Origin: Sistotremastrum niveocremeum HHB9708
Lineage: Eukaryota > Basidiomycota > Agaricomycetes > Sistotremastrales > Sistotremastraceae
Length of the DNA stretch: 64,000 bases
Assembly (NCBI GenBank): GCA_001630475.1
Contig: KV419444.1
Location: forward strand, 9,515-73,514
Direction: 5' to 3'
Below, in pieces: positions 34,475 to 46,629 of the stretch. The position numbers were made by a program, and so were the translations under genes. The notes under the pieces were generated by a model, which was given only the letters and a program-made list of their open reading frames with translations, was not told the DNA's origin and ran no database searches. Within the stretch, counting starts at the first letter, position 1, and each line of letters begins with the position of its first letter.

Positions 34475-37400
34475 TGGCAACCATTCAAGACCGTCCTTTC
34501 GCCAAGAGTTACTCAGGCCTCGTTAACCAAAGTGTTATCGCTGGCGCGGTCATTACGATATGTATCACGGCATTTGAAATTATGAAGAGAGTGCGAAGGG
34601 GTCGAGGGAAAGGGAAAGACGCAACTAAAGATGGTATAGAGAGTGTAGAGACGTGGCAGTTTGGATAGTGAGTGTTGCTTCGTATTTTCCTAGACTTTAA
34701 CTAAATCAGAATAGCCTCTATCAGGGGCGTTCCTGGGCAAAGTACTGGCTTCAATTAAGTTACCGGATCCTGAGAACTAATCTTATCGTGACAGGAATCC
34801 ATCACCTCCCTCTGATTCTAGATGGCCAGTATATTCATGGGTCAGACAAACGCTGTCTATCAGCGAGGTTCAATTTCTTGCATATCGTGGTTTGGACGCC
34901 ACGATATACATCCGATTTCTCAAGGGATGCGGTACGTGGTCGTCTCGTCGCTCAACCAACTGTTATATCTGATGATTTCTGTAGTGCTATGGTTGATGCT
35001 CCAGACAGCAACGACCATGCCCATTCTCCTTCCAATCCACATCCTGTTCTCCCAGCCAGGCGTGGCTAGAACATCCCTCCTTCGAGCCTCCATTTCCTCG
35101 CTCTCCTCGACCAACGGGCAAAGATTCTTAGCCTTTCATGTCATCCTCTCATACTGGATATTCATCTCATGGACCGGAATGCTCGTGTGGCTTGCGAAGG
35201 GGCTGTTTAAATACCGAGCAGACTTGATCAATTCTCTCCGCGTTCCCCGATCTCAGAATGACAACTCTGGACAAGAACCTCCCGAAAACAGAGGTCTCAA
35301 GTTTCGAACAGTGATGATAACCAATCTCCCTCCCGGTCTACGTGACGAAACAGAACTGCGGAAGTATTTCGAGCACTACATGTCTGTAGCTCTGCCAGAC
35401 CCCGTTGGTCACGGAGTTTTGCCAGATATTCTGACCTTCGCCCTCAATCTTGTCAGACGAAAAGGCGTGGAAGCTGGCAATCGAGAGGCCGACGAGGAAC
35501 AAATACGAAATCTACCCCAGATCGAACGAGTTTATATCGTCCGTAAGATGACGGAACTCCAGAGCCTCCTTCATCGGCGTGAAGAGGTGCTGAAGAAGCT
35601 GGAGCTGGCCCATATATCCCTCGCCAAAGAGACACTTGTCGCTGTCAAGGCAGAAATGGATAGGATAGACAGATGCGAAGAAGTCGCTCAAAGGGCCGTG
35701 AGCGACGACGACAAGAAGCAGACTGAGACGGAGAGAAACGCTCATATCCCAGAGATGATTGAAGTTTTGGGACCTTTCGTCAGGGAATTCGGGGTGAAGC
35801 CCCCACTGTCGCTCCGTCGCCTGAAACGTCGCCTCACAAGTTTGTTCACACGTTCTGAAAAGAACGTCCAACCCACCTCGTTAAAAGAGAAGGCTCCTGA
35901 CGGAACTATTTGGGAGGCACTCCATTCTCTCCCTCGAGAAGCTCTGGACCTATACCAACCTCAAGTTAGCCTGTCCTCAATATTCTCCCGTAGAAAAGTC
36001 CCTGCCATCACGTACTACACCCTCAAGTTGGGCTTGTTGACGAAGCTGGTCGAAGAGCATCGGTCACAAGAACCGACCAGCTTTCCTGCCGCCTCTACAG
36101 GATTCGTCACATTCGCAAATCCATATGATGCGGCCAAAGCTGTGAGCCATTATTTGACTAAAAGTTACCTCTCACGATGACTCATATCGTTCTAGTGCAG
36201 ATCCCTCGCAAAACATCCCAATAATCCGTTGGCATGTATAACCATACCAGCTCCAGAATACGAAGACCTGGATTGGTCCAGATTGATGAAGTCTACGTAC
36301 ACTACAGAGGTATGTGATATGCTACCAATCCTTGAATATCTAGCTCATCGAAAAGCAGTTCGTCAGAGACTGGGTTGTCAGTTTCGGTGTATGGGTTTTC
36401 ACTTGTCTTTGGATTATCCCTGTGAGCCGCTTCATGTGAATTCGTTATCGTCTGCTCAGTTTCCGGCAGGTTTCACTTTTCGTATCCCTTGTATCAATAC
36501 AAAATATTGCAGCATTCATACCCGCATTGGTAATTCCGCGAAATATCACACTCAGCATACTTTAACTCTGCATTGTAGAAAACATACCTAGATCGACATC
36601 CGTTTGTCGAAAACTTAATCTCTTCATTCCTCCCAACTCTTCTTGTATCAATATTAGCCATTCTCATCCCCCTTCTCCTGCTTTTCATCGCCAAAAAGGC
36701 GAACACCATTCTCACATTTTCTGGCCTTCACGACAGAATCATGATTCGTTATCATAAATTTCTCGTATGCAATCTTCTTGTGTTCTTCTGCGTCGGAACG
36801 GCCGCAGTCGAATCCATACTGCTCGCATTCAAAAATAAAGTAGATGTCGTCCAGCTCATTGCCCAGTCTTATCCTGTTGCTGGACCGTTCTACATTGGGT
36901 ACGTACAAATGCCTTCACTTTGACACGAATTGTTAGTTATCTCATCTTCAATCACAGGTGGCGTGAGTGCAAGTCTTTCAGCCTTAGGCGTGCCTAACAA
37001 TAATCAGTAATATTTACGATGGGAATCCATGCCGGTCTGGAGATCGGTCTTGGTGAGTAATAAGATCTTTCCACACAATGTCACTGACTTTACCTTAGTC
37101 GGTGTAAGTGTGCAAAATGGCTTCTGAAATAGTAGTTAACGCTCCTCCAGCTCCCCTTGATCGTCTACCCCGCGACCAATCGTACTCCATTGCCTCGCAA
37201 GCGTTCAGCAGGTATCCGACCGCGAACGCTCAATTTCTATTGTGAGTCTTCATGAGAGTCTCCAATGCCAGGTGCTAATCGGTGTCCTCAGACTGGCTTC
37301 CAAATCATGTCTTCGTTGTCTTCATATCATTGGTATTCGCTGTCTTAAATCCCCTGATAACGCCATTCGCATTGATATACTTCGCAATCGAAGCAGGTCT

Positions 37401-39198
37401 GTCGTCGTTCTTTGTGCCCTGTCAAGCGCCCTAAATTTGCGATGTAGTTGTGATAAAGAATCAGCTTATACATGTCTATGCGAAACCTTATGAACAGAAT
37501 GGGCAGAAGATATTGATACGTATATCACGATATACTATGGACGGATTGGTGTTGGCCCAGGTATGCTCATCCATGTGCCAGATATGTCATGCCTGATCAT
37601 GTCCTTATAGGTCGTGCTATTGGCTTTTATGGTCCTGAACAAGAAAGTGGCACCCGCTGTATTCATCGGACTTTTGATAGTAATTACGGCCGTCACGAAG
37701 CTTTAGTACGTATTTCACTTGCCGGTTTGAATATTTGATCCTGATTGAATACAGCCTCACTCGGTATTTCCGAACCAAATTTGCCGAAGATGACATGCTT
37801 GAAGCGGAAGTTGTGTGTGGTCTTGTCGATGTGGTTGAAGTCCAACAAGTGGAAGGCTTCACCGAAGAGAGTCAAGACTCCAGCGTGGATAGTACTTCGC
37901 GGCTCCGACAACTGATGCATCGGTTTGCATCGCATCGCTTGCACTTCTGGAACTGGAAGGTGCCTAGCGGTGCGAGTTATCTTCAGAGCAGTGTTCGTGG
38001 GAACGGATCTGAGCAAGACCAACGTCCGCCTGTTCCATTCGGCAATCAGAGAAGCTCGACGGCGAGTTTCAGGAGATTAGAATCGACATCCGGCGCTGAT
38101 TCACCTGAGAAACCGCAAACTCTTCCACCAACGCCCGCTCGTAAAGACTCCGCTGTGCCACCTTTGGCAAGTACCGGGAAAGATTGGACGGGAGTTGGGG
38201 GGCCTGCAGCACCGCCTGTCAATGCTGAATTCGAACAGCGCGACGTAGATCGGCTGGTATCCCCGCACGGTCCTCATCCTACCTGGGATGATAGCCTTCG
38301 CGTTGACATCCCATATGACAACCCTTACTATTCCAGGACGTTCGAGAATTTCCTGTGGTTGCCTAGGGATCCATTCGGTCTCCTTGACTTGGACGATACA
38401 GTAGATCTCCACCTATCGCTAACCTCGGATCCCGCTACTGGTCAGCTAGGGAAGTGGGCAGGTCAGGAGAGTACTATGCAGGAACAGCAGCAAGTGATTG
38501 TGGCGGAGAGTTTCCTTCAGGATTCACCTCGAACAGACGCGGCTAGTGCCCACTTCCCGAGCAGTATCCATGAAAGCATCGTCCCACCAACTGATCATTC
38601 CCCAGGAGTTGAAGTGGAAAGTGCGCCGGAAGATACTGAGGCTACAGAGTACGGATTCTCGCAACAGTCTAGGAAATCAAGTAGTACCGGGGGACGACGC
38701 AGAAGCAGCGTTGGGCTGCGACCAACCCCGAGCCGCCTGAACAGCCACATCAGCCTCCGCTTGCCAAGTACGCATGCTTCGTCAGACCATCGACTACCTG
38801 TGCGCTCTGCGACCGCCCCTGTACCGAGCCACGAGACAGCCATTGACATAACGTCCGGAACTTCTGAGTCCGGGCTGGGGAATTCTGTAAGTCAGCCGAC
38901 AGGACTCGACCCGCGCCCGGCGATGGCACCTTCGGCCTTCTCATTGTCGCGCTCACTCCTCGCACCGTCCCTGAATCGGACCCGAAGTAGAGGGTTGGAC
39001 ATGATACAAGAGGCATCACGAGGCTCGTCTCGACCTCCTAGCGTCAATTTGCATGAAGCAGTGATGACGGATGTTTGGGCGGAAGAGCAACGGGCGGCAC
39101 AGGAACGTATGAGGAGGGAGGAACAGGAAGAGAGTCAACGACTGACAAAATCTCCTTTGACGTCGTGGATATGGCGAAAGGAAGACAAGCCTTCATGA
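34474..39198 (+). CDS. Calcium-permeable stress-gated cation channel (CSC1/TMEM63/RSN1 family)
   Basis: This is an OSCA/TMEM63-type mechanosensitive or osmosensitive membrane channel. The start MATIQDRPFAKSYSG is followed by the first helix (VIAGAVITICITAFEIM). The N-terminal TM domain contains GRSWAKVP, FLAYRGLDATIYIRFL and later helices, FHVILSYWIFISWTGMLVWL among them. The cytosolic RNA-recognition-like domain contains RTVMITNLPPGLRDETELRKYFEHYM, ERVYIVRKMTELQSLLHRREEVL and FVTFANPYDAAKA. The 7TM pore domain (DUF221) is spread over many small exons from about 36190 to 37770, with VNPPAPEYEDLDWS-like residues at its entry and LNKKVAPAVFIGLLIVITAVTKL near its end. A C-terminal tail of about 470 residues (from YFRTKFAEDDMLEAE) is low-complexity and Ser-rich, with many basic/Ser motifs suited to kinase regulation. 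The stop is at 39196-39198. Total length is near 1,250 aa. Confidence 0.85.
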
Positions 39199-39452
39199 CC
39201 TATAATGTTCATTACGATCGAGTTTTTATTCAGGAATCTCTGGTTCCATCGATCATAGCATAATACAGATACTACAGACTCAAGTCTGTTCACCTTGGAA
39301 TATTGAAGGTCAAGCAGATCTGCAAGTCTCACATTGGGCAAGCAAGGGAATGACGATCGATCGCGAAGAAGATGTGAGTCGGAAGTCCACGCGGAATTCG
39401 GAAACCTCTTTTTTTATTTTCCTCTTCTGGTCGTCCCTCTTCAGTTTGCAAG

Positions 39453-41930
39453 ATGTCCTCACGAGGATTGTTGGATGATTCGGACGATGAACTTGTTGTA
39501 CAAGACCTCACAATAAACGAGCATTTTGAGAAAGCGTATCTTGCGAAGAAAGAAAGAGAGGAGCTGTCCAAACGTGCGCCGAGCTTGAAATAGCCTTGAA
39601 CTACTCTCTCTGATCATGCACATGTCGAATAGTGAAAGACAAATATGGCTCTGATGCCGAAGATATGGATGACGATGAAGACAGCGAGGATGAAGAATCT
39701 GAGGATGAAGATGGAGAAGAGCTGACACCTGCTACTGAGGTCGCGATTCTTCGAACTCTGGCGAGAATACGGAAACGAGATCCTCGCATATACGAAAGTG
39801 GGGTGAATATCTTCCAAGGTACGTGTCTATTTATGTCAAATACAGCGTCTTTCTGACGTCCACGGTAGAGGAACAAACTCGAGTGCAGGCCAAAGCACCG
39901 CAGGCTCAGAAGAAGTCCAAAGATCCAAACATCGTAATTACGTCGCTCCTAGATGCACGTTCCTCACTGATGCCGTGCGTGACAGTCGAAGCCTATCACC
40001 CTCAAACAACAAAGACTTCAGGCGATCCTCGGAGACCAGACCACTTCTCGCTCACCCTCCCCTGAGCCTCGCGTATCTGTTCCCACATACGCAGAGGAGC
40101 AACAAAAACTCCGAAATGAAACAATCAACGTCTTTCATGAGGCTGTTGGAGCCGAGGGGGATGATAATCGTGAGGAGGAAGATGACTTCCTGATTCCAAG
40201 GGAAAAGACGCGTGATGAGATTGAGCGCGAAGAGGAAGAGTACCGTGAATTTTTGGAGCGAGAAGTGGGGGAGGACATCCGAGAAATTGTGGTATTGGAT
40301 GATGCCACTGAGACGCAGGGTCCACAGGAGCGTTTGGAAGGCGCTGAACCTAACGGAGAGCACGACGACTCTCAATCTCCCAAGAAAAAGAAGAAGAAGA
40401 AAAAGCAACCTTCAACCTCTAAGCCTGCGAAAAGTAAAGAAGAGGCTGATCAAGAATTTCTAGTCAAGTATGTTTGCAGTCTTACTTCATTGGAGAAGTC
40501 TGATTTCGTGTTCACAGCTATATTCTCAATCGAGGTTGGGTAGATCAAACCACTAAACGCGTCCCCACCTACCACGAGGTCACGGCCAAACAGAATGACG
40601 ACAGGCCAGCCCCAAATTCCCAGGATCAACCCGTTCATGAAAATACATTGTACGAAGATGACGAAGACTTCGAGCAAGTAGCAGAGGATTTCGAGACATC
40701 ATACAACTTCCGATTCGAGGAACCGTACGCCTTCATTTCCGCTCTGTGTCTGAGATCCCTGATCTGATAGTTTTCTGGATTCAAGTGGAGCGGCAGCAAT
40801 CGCGACGTATCCCCGCAACCTGGACGACGTCGTTCGTCGACCTGATACTTCACGAAAGGAGGCTAGAGAGAAGAAAAAGGAGCGGAAGGCACAGGAGAAA
40901 GAACTCAAGAAGGAAGAAATTCGGCGGCTCAAAGGTCTCAAAGTTAAGGAATTGCGTGAAAAACTGGAGCGCATTGGTAAAGAGGGAGGGATCGCACTGG
41001 AAGAATCAGGTGAGTCCGGATCATAATCACAACGCAATTCAGTCCATGACGTATTCCAGCGCTCGAAATCCTGGATATTGACGGCGACTGGGATCCTGAG
41101 AATTTCGACAAACAAATGAAAGAAATCTACAACGAGGGTTATGATGCACAGGTGCGTGTATTCTTCGCGTTTTGTCTACCTCCAAACTTAGACCTGCTTA
41201 GGATGATGATAAACCACACTGGGACGATGACATCAGTATTGATGATATCGTGGCGGAGGCTTCTTCATCACAAGCGTTGTCGAAATCTCAGAAGAAGAAA
41301 GTAAAGAAACGACAACGAGGCAAAGACAACGAGGATGGTGACGAAGCTGCCGGGGTTTTAACGGACGAGATGGACGCAGAAGCCGAACACGAGCCAGACT
41401 TCGATGCCGACGACTGGGATGGGACGGAAGAAATGCGCAAGAAGAAGCTTGATGAGTATATGGAAAAACTTTATGCACTCGAATTCAACGACCTGGTGTG
41501 TATCGCTGCCCTGTTCTTCACACAGAACCTAACCCCCAATATCAAGGTCGGCGATCTTCCGACACGCTTCAAGTATACACAGGCTCCTGCCGAGTCCTTC
41601 TCGCTCTCTGCCGAAGACATTTTACTTGCCTCCGACAAGGATCTTAACGAATATATGGGGTTGAAGAAATACGCGCCTTACCGGAAGGCTGGCTCGAAGG
41701 TTTGGGACAAGAATAGGCCTGCCAAGCTGCGGGACTTCAAAGCCAAATTAAATGGACGGAGCTGGGGCGGTCAATCTAGCGAGACTCAAAACGATGGAGT
41801 TGACGAGACGAAGAAGAGGCGGAAAGGCAAAAAAGAGCGCGAGCGAGCCAAACTCGCCGCTGGTGCCAGTGTGCCCTCGGAGTCAGCTTCGGAGCCCCCC
41901 CGTAAAAAGCAGAAGCAATCTGCCGCATAA
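39453..41930 (+). CDS. KRI1: KRI1 ribosome biogenesis factor
   Basis: This nucleolar protein is needed for 40S subunit maturation and works with snR30 and Krr1. It begins MSSRGLLDDSDDELVVQDLTINEHFEKAYLAKK, the standard Kri1 opening. It then shows YGSDAEDMDDDEDSEDE, IRKRDPRIYESGVNIF, KPITLKQQRLQA-like residues, FLIPREKTRDEIEREEEEYREFLE, and the Kri1 core FLVNYILNRGWVD joined by splicing. Next come YEDDEDFEQVAEDFETSYNFRFEEP, SGAAAIATYPRN, RRLKGLKVKELREKLERI, LDIDGDWDPENFDKQM, PHWDDDISIDDI and LPTRFKYTQ. The C-terminal Kri1_C block EDILLASDKDLNEYMGLKKYAPYR is followed by a basic tail ending KQKQSAA at 41930. A polylysine run lies near 40385-40410. Length is near 680 aa. Confidence 0.92.
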
Positions 41931-42213
41931 ACTTACAGAGGATAATGTGATCGATCGGCAAGATCTCAGATTCACACAACCTTGGCTTGTCAACCGTTTG
42001 CGCGTGTTACTCAATTCGGCAATTTCGCTCCTGGGACCCTGGACCACCATAGATCGGTGATCCGCTTACGGCCACCCTTTCGCCACTCATTGTGTCACAC
42101 GATACGACTTCATAATTCTCTGAGTTGATATAAAGTCAGCGAGCTGGACAGCATCTCTCCTCTTCTCCAAGAGAGTTCCTCACCTCTTCGAAGCTTCTCA
42201 TTTCTCATCGCTC
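41931..42213 (+). promoter_or_regulatory. Spacer with TATA box and CT-rich leader
   Basis: A TATAAA box is at 42129-42134. It is followed by a pyrimidine-rich leader (42150-42212) and then an ATG at 42214. In fungi this layout is typical of a strong RNA polymerase II core promoter. The region up to about 42100 also serves as the KRI1 3' flank. Confidence 0.5.
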
Positions 42214-42366
42214 ATGAACATATCTCTCACACCCCACGTCTCCCTGACATCGGATATCTTTATTTTCCTTGCGGTATGGTATATATTCGCCAGGATTTTC
42301 CCGTACTCAATCCCATCGATCGTTGGACATAGGCCGCCACCCCCCAACTTTTGTTGCATGATGTAG
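42214..42366 (+). CDS. Candidate 50-aa small membrane or lipidated peptide
   Basis: This is a short open frame that begins MNISLTPHVSLTSD, has one hydrophobic stretch (IFIFLAVWYIFARIF), a Pro-rich segment (HRPPPPN) and ends FCCMM. The last four residues, Cys-Cys-Met-Met, fit the loose form of a CaaX prenylation box. It starts 80 bp downstream of a TATAAA box with a CT-rich leader, which is the main reason to list it. I do not recognise a family. It is unlike classical basidiomycete mating pheromone precursors in having a central hydrophobic segment. It could also be a non-coding transcript or a spurious frame. Confidence 0.3.
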   Translation: MNISLTPHVSLTSDIFIFLAVWYIFARIFPYSIPSIVGHRPPPPNFCCMM

Positions 42367-43391
42367 GAAGTTGTTGAAGCTGTTCCAAGGTCCTTATTGC
42401 TATAACATACGCGCTCACTCCGCGCTCACTCCGACTAGAGCTCAAGTATGTGGTTGAGCGAAGGATGCTACTGTGGAGAGTTGCCTCGCCTGTTCGAGAA
42501 AAAGCAGTATGATTTTAGTCTGCGTCATGTTGATCTGATTTTTGTACTTCTGTCTTTCCTCGTGGCGAGGGCCTGACACTTTTGTACCAGTTGCTGACAT
42601 CCGTGTTGCTTGAGAATAACCCTCGGTAAACCGTTTCGATCATAATTCAAACAGTATATTTCTTTGTTGTCTCATTCTCCGCAAACATCCAGTAGCAACG
42701 AGGCAAGGGAAAATCATGAGAGCACTCAACATAAACACAGGGTATCAGACCCACTATACTTGTACCGAGAAACGTAGAGAAGCGTAGCGACATGCGGAGC
42801 AGTATCCCAGACAGCGTGGTATAGTCTGTCACGCCATAGCTCTAAAAACCGCCGGAGTGGAATTACTTGCCTTTGCTGGCGGCAGTTTTCCAGAGAAAAT
42901 CGATGCTCAAGGGCCATTTCTGAAGGCGCCGAATTTCGGAATGCTATTTTGGTGGTGCATACGCCGAACCTGAGCGTAAATCATGAACGTCGGCCAAAAT
43001 CACCCGAAACCTTTTTTGGCTCTAGAGGCAGTGAGGGCTGTTAGCGCCTTTATCCCTATGATATCATGATGATCACATCAGATAAAATGCGTCTGCGGCC
43101 TCTTTAATGTGAGCGTGGGTTGAGAGGGGATGCGGTCCGCATCGCGATATGTGGTCGTTTCTGCGGGTGGCCATGGCTGCCCCCTCTTAGTATGGACATT
43201 CTTCTGGACCCCAGGTTCGGTTCGAGGTTCCGATAATGTTCTCCCCATTCCCTCGGTAATTAGTTGGAAGAAGGCCGAGGGATTTGCTGATCGATCAAGA
43301 AATAAGGAAGATGTATATTATATTTTGCTGCAAGAAAACAAGGAACAGTGATTACTCGTAAATGTCATCATACTCATAAATCATAAATGCG
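42367..43391. other. Gene-poor spacer
   Basis: About 1 kb without a recognisable gene. Short frames on the minus strand (42647-42917) have no family similarity. An 11-bp direct repeat ('gcgctcactcc' twice, about 42410-42432) is present. A 'ggttcgag' run near 43211 recalls a tRNA B-box but there is no tRNA fold around it. Confidence 0.5.
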
Positions 43392-46227
43392 TCACCGTAT
43401 TGTATCGATGAAGCCCATAGCGGCTGCGACATTCTCATGGAAGGCTTTGGGCCCCAGCAACTCGAATATGCCACTCTTCTCGAAATATTCTCTGGGTTGT
43501 GGCCGAAGATGAGTTACAAAGAGGCCCACACCACGTGCCTGAGTTTTGTTTCAAATTAGTATTACGACGGACAGGAAAGGTGATCGCCTACCTTGTATGT
43601 CTCCAACAATTCATAGAAGATCTGGGTTGCCCTTGAAGTTCAAATTGTGTGAGAGTTCAAATCATTCTCGACGCTTCACACTCACGAGGCATCAATAGAT
43701 TCCACGTCCAACATGTGGAAGACAAGCTTCGTTGCTTGAGATCTTCTCGGCTCTTCAGAAGGATGGGCCTGACAGGCCAGGAAGCTCGTTCAGGATTGCG
43801 CTCAAGCTACGTAAAAGCACCGTACCTTATCGAGGCCATACAATTCGATTCGACGAAGACGTTCTATTCGGTGATGCTCAACAGAAGTCGGACGTGTAAA
43901 CTCCACGAACCGAGCTTACCTTTCAATTGCGCAGTATTGGCTAAGAGAACCTGAAGTCAGCTTACGTACAAGAAGAACTATGGGAGACCGACCAAAGTCC
44001 AGACTCTCCCTAATTCTAATGATCAGAACGCCTTCCTGTGCCTCTTCGGCGTCCGGATTCTCGTTGACAGGTTTCCATCGGTCCGTCCCAGGTATGTGGC
44101 CCTGAACATCATTATCTCCGGATTGGAGGGCTGACGTAATCAGATCAGGTGTACTCACGAGGATCGATATCCGAGTTTTCGATGAACGACGGACGACCAA
44201 GAGAAGAGAAATAATCACGCTGCATGTGACACCGACCTCCACATTCCACGCTAAGGTGAGGATGAAAGTCAACGACATGAGAGCCAGATCGATCCAAGCG
44301 CCCATCCTGCACCATGTTCATGAGTATTGTACGTTAGAATTCAGAGAGTATTCACGCACTTGAAGTAGAAAGCCAGGTCGTGCGGTGCTTCCGCAAGCAA
44401 CGACCAAACAACCAGGCTGATCCTAAATCGAGATCATTTGAGATGGTGCAAAGACGGATGAAAGTTCACGAACACGGAACCCAGGACACATTTGGGAAGA
44501 TATTCCAGGGCAGGTAAAAGGAAGAACGTGGCGAGGATTACGAGTGTAGAGCAAACCAACGATGCCATCTGAGTTCGGCCTCCGAAATCAGCATTGAGTC
44601 GCGACCTGTTTAACGAGTTTCAATGAGCGGGTTGAAAGTCCATTTGAAGTTGCACACACCTTGTGATGGATCCAAAGGCAGGAAGGAGACCAGGAACGAA
44701 GGAACCAACGAGGTTGCCCGCACCTTGTGGACATAAACGATTAGAAGGACGTCCCGCAACAACATCAACTACACCAACCCAAGGCCACCAATTCGCGGTT
44801 TGGACTGATAGAATAGCCGAAACGTGCGCCATTCTGCTTTGCAGCTACAATAGAATCTAAAAAGCCCACGACAGCAATCAAACTGAGAACTTGTTAGCCA
44901 CTTTGTGATGCCCGGAAATGCTGAACTCACACTGAAAGAGAAGTAGTTGACTTCATGAACCTCAAATTGGTCGGTTTCAGAGGGAATCCAATCCAAGCGT
45001 GCTCGGCCAGCGGTATTGTCCCAAGGATAGCGACTCCGTCTTCGTTCCACTTGAACATCTCCGAAAGTGCTGAACACTCTGTGAGTGATAGCAAGAAAAG
45101 CAGAACGAGAAAATACCTGTGGATGCGACGACAACAATTAGTACCTCTGGGATGAAGTAGACCCAGTTCCATTTGAAACGGGCTCTCAGTTCCGCTTTCG
45201 TTAAGCGGATGACGATGAGGATGGCCAAGGCGGTAAATGCAATGGAAGCAGTTTTTTCGTGCCCATTAGGAATGGCATATTCAAGCAAGAACACCATCTT
45301 GTCAATGGTGGTATCGAGATGATGTTGTTTCGCCAATTCAACCAATCCTAACATCGGTATCAGTTGCTCTCTATACACCGCCTTCAGTGACCCAGGTTGC
45401 AGCTCGAACATAGACTTACACCATGATGACTACCGCCTAAGGATCAGAGATCGACATTGATTAGGTAAAGCATTTGTAGTGACGAGTATGAACTCACGAT
45501 AGCAGTGACAAAACCTCTAAGAAGCGCTCTGCTCAACACCACATCAATGAAACCCAGACGAAAAATGCCAAGAAGAAACGAGAAGACGCCGACTTGAAAG
45601 GTGATGATCGTTGCGACAGCCACGCTTAATACAGCCGGATCATTAGGATAAGAATGAGGTTGTTCGTTTAACTCGGCCGCGACTGCTTGTCCGACTAGAA
45701 GACTCAAGGCCGCCTCAGGCGCCACATTCAGCTGACGCGAAGAACCAAGGAGTGCGTATATGATACCAGGAACGGCAGCTGAAGCCTGATCGAGTCAGCA
45801 ACGATCTCAGTAAAAGTTACAAAAGTCGTGAATGACGTACTAGGCCAGCAACTGGACTCAGTTTCGCCAGTGAAGTGGCATAACTAATGCTCTGGGGTAT
45901 CAAGACGCAAGCTACGGTAGCTCCTGCCAGGAAATCGCCGCCAAACCTGTGAAAGCGTGAGGAACGCGTTTGTAATGACCGGACGCCTTACGAGGAGAAG
46001 GAGTAATTTGGTAACCAATAAGTAGATGGTACATAATATGCAAATCTTTGTTTGATTTTCTTTCGAGTGCTTTCGTTCTTGGGTTGGCGGGTGCTTGTTG
46101 CTGCGGCACTGGCGCTATAACCACCAGTCTCTAAGATATTTGGAGTAAGGAGAGGCACGCGTTCGTTGGCTTCTAAGGAGGGCGTAGACCTGCCAGTGGA
46201 GAGGGCAGGCGTATCTGTGCCAGTCAT
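43392..46227 (-). CDS. SulP family sulfate/anion transporter with STAS domain
   Basis: This is a polytopic anion transporter of the SLC26/SulP family. The N-terminal tail is Ser/Thr-rich (MTGTDTPALSTGRSTPSLEAN). The transporter core begins TYWLPNYSFSSFGGDFLAGATVACVLIPQSISYATSLAKLSPVAGL, followed by YALLGSSRQLNVAPEAALSLLVGQAV, the latter being the substrate-site helix. Later come GFIDVVLSRALLRGFV, ELRARFKWNWVYFIPEVLIVV, VAAKQNG-type residues, GAGNLVGSFVPGLLPAFGSITR, and DLAFYFKMGAWIDLALMSLTF. A C-terminal STAS domain follows, including EEAQEGVLIIRIRESLDFANTAQLKERLRRIELYG and DVESIDASA-like residues, ending GFIDTIR at 43392. The sequence resembles the YPR003C/SLC26A11 branch more than plasma-membrane SUL1/2, so localisation in an internal membrane is possible. 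An upstream Met at 46269 is an alternative start. At least twelve exons are needed. Confidence 0.87.
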
Positions 46228-46629
46228 TTCAACGAGAATGAAGGAGGGCAAGTAATGGATTGCTGACAAGAGCCACGAGCATCAACGAACGGCGCGTCTC
46301 AAGCATGGTCCGGTTACATATTTCGTGTATTTTAGCTCATGCCGACACTCGGCAGAACGGAAGTAAGCCGGATCTTTGGCAAATCTCCAAGCTCGACAAA
46401 TTGGTCTACTTGAAGGAATACCACTGCAAATAGCTAACTTCAGAGTCCTTCGGACTACATCTGTGTATGACACCAAAACATTTTACTCTTGAAATTATAT
46501 TAATATTTCTATGCCATTCTTGGGAGCCTTAGGCTCAGTTTACCTAACTACAAAATATTACAGGCTTTGCTGATTCACTTGTTCAATCCTTGCTTCAAAC
46601 CCAGTACATCCTGTGAGCCATCTTTGGGT
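46228..46629. other. Spacer between the SulP and Argonaute genes, entering the CpG-depleted block
   Basis: Both neighbours are on the minus strand, so this holds the SulP promoter and the Argonaute 3' end. CpG is frequent up to 46451 and absent from 46452 onward. A small perfect hairpin (agtcc-ttc-ggact) lies at 46444-46456, just at that boundary. No other coding feature is seen. Confidence 0.55.

Noticed and set aside
42647-42917. Minus-strand short frames with a hydrophobic segment
   Set aside because: Two overlapping frames of about 60 codons without motifs, a promoter or splice support.
43205-43225. tRNA B-box-like run 'ggttcgag'
   Set aside because: No A-box at the right distance and no cloverleaf could be formed around it.
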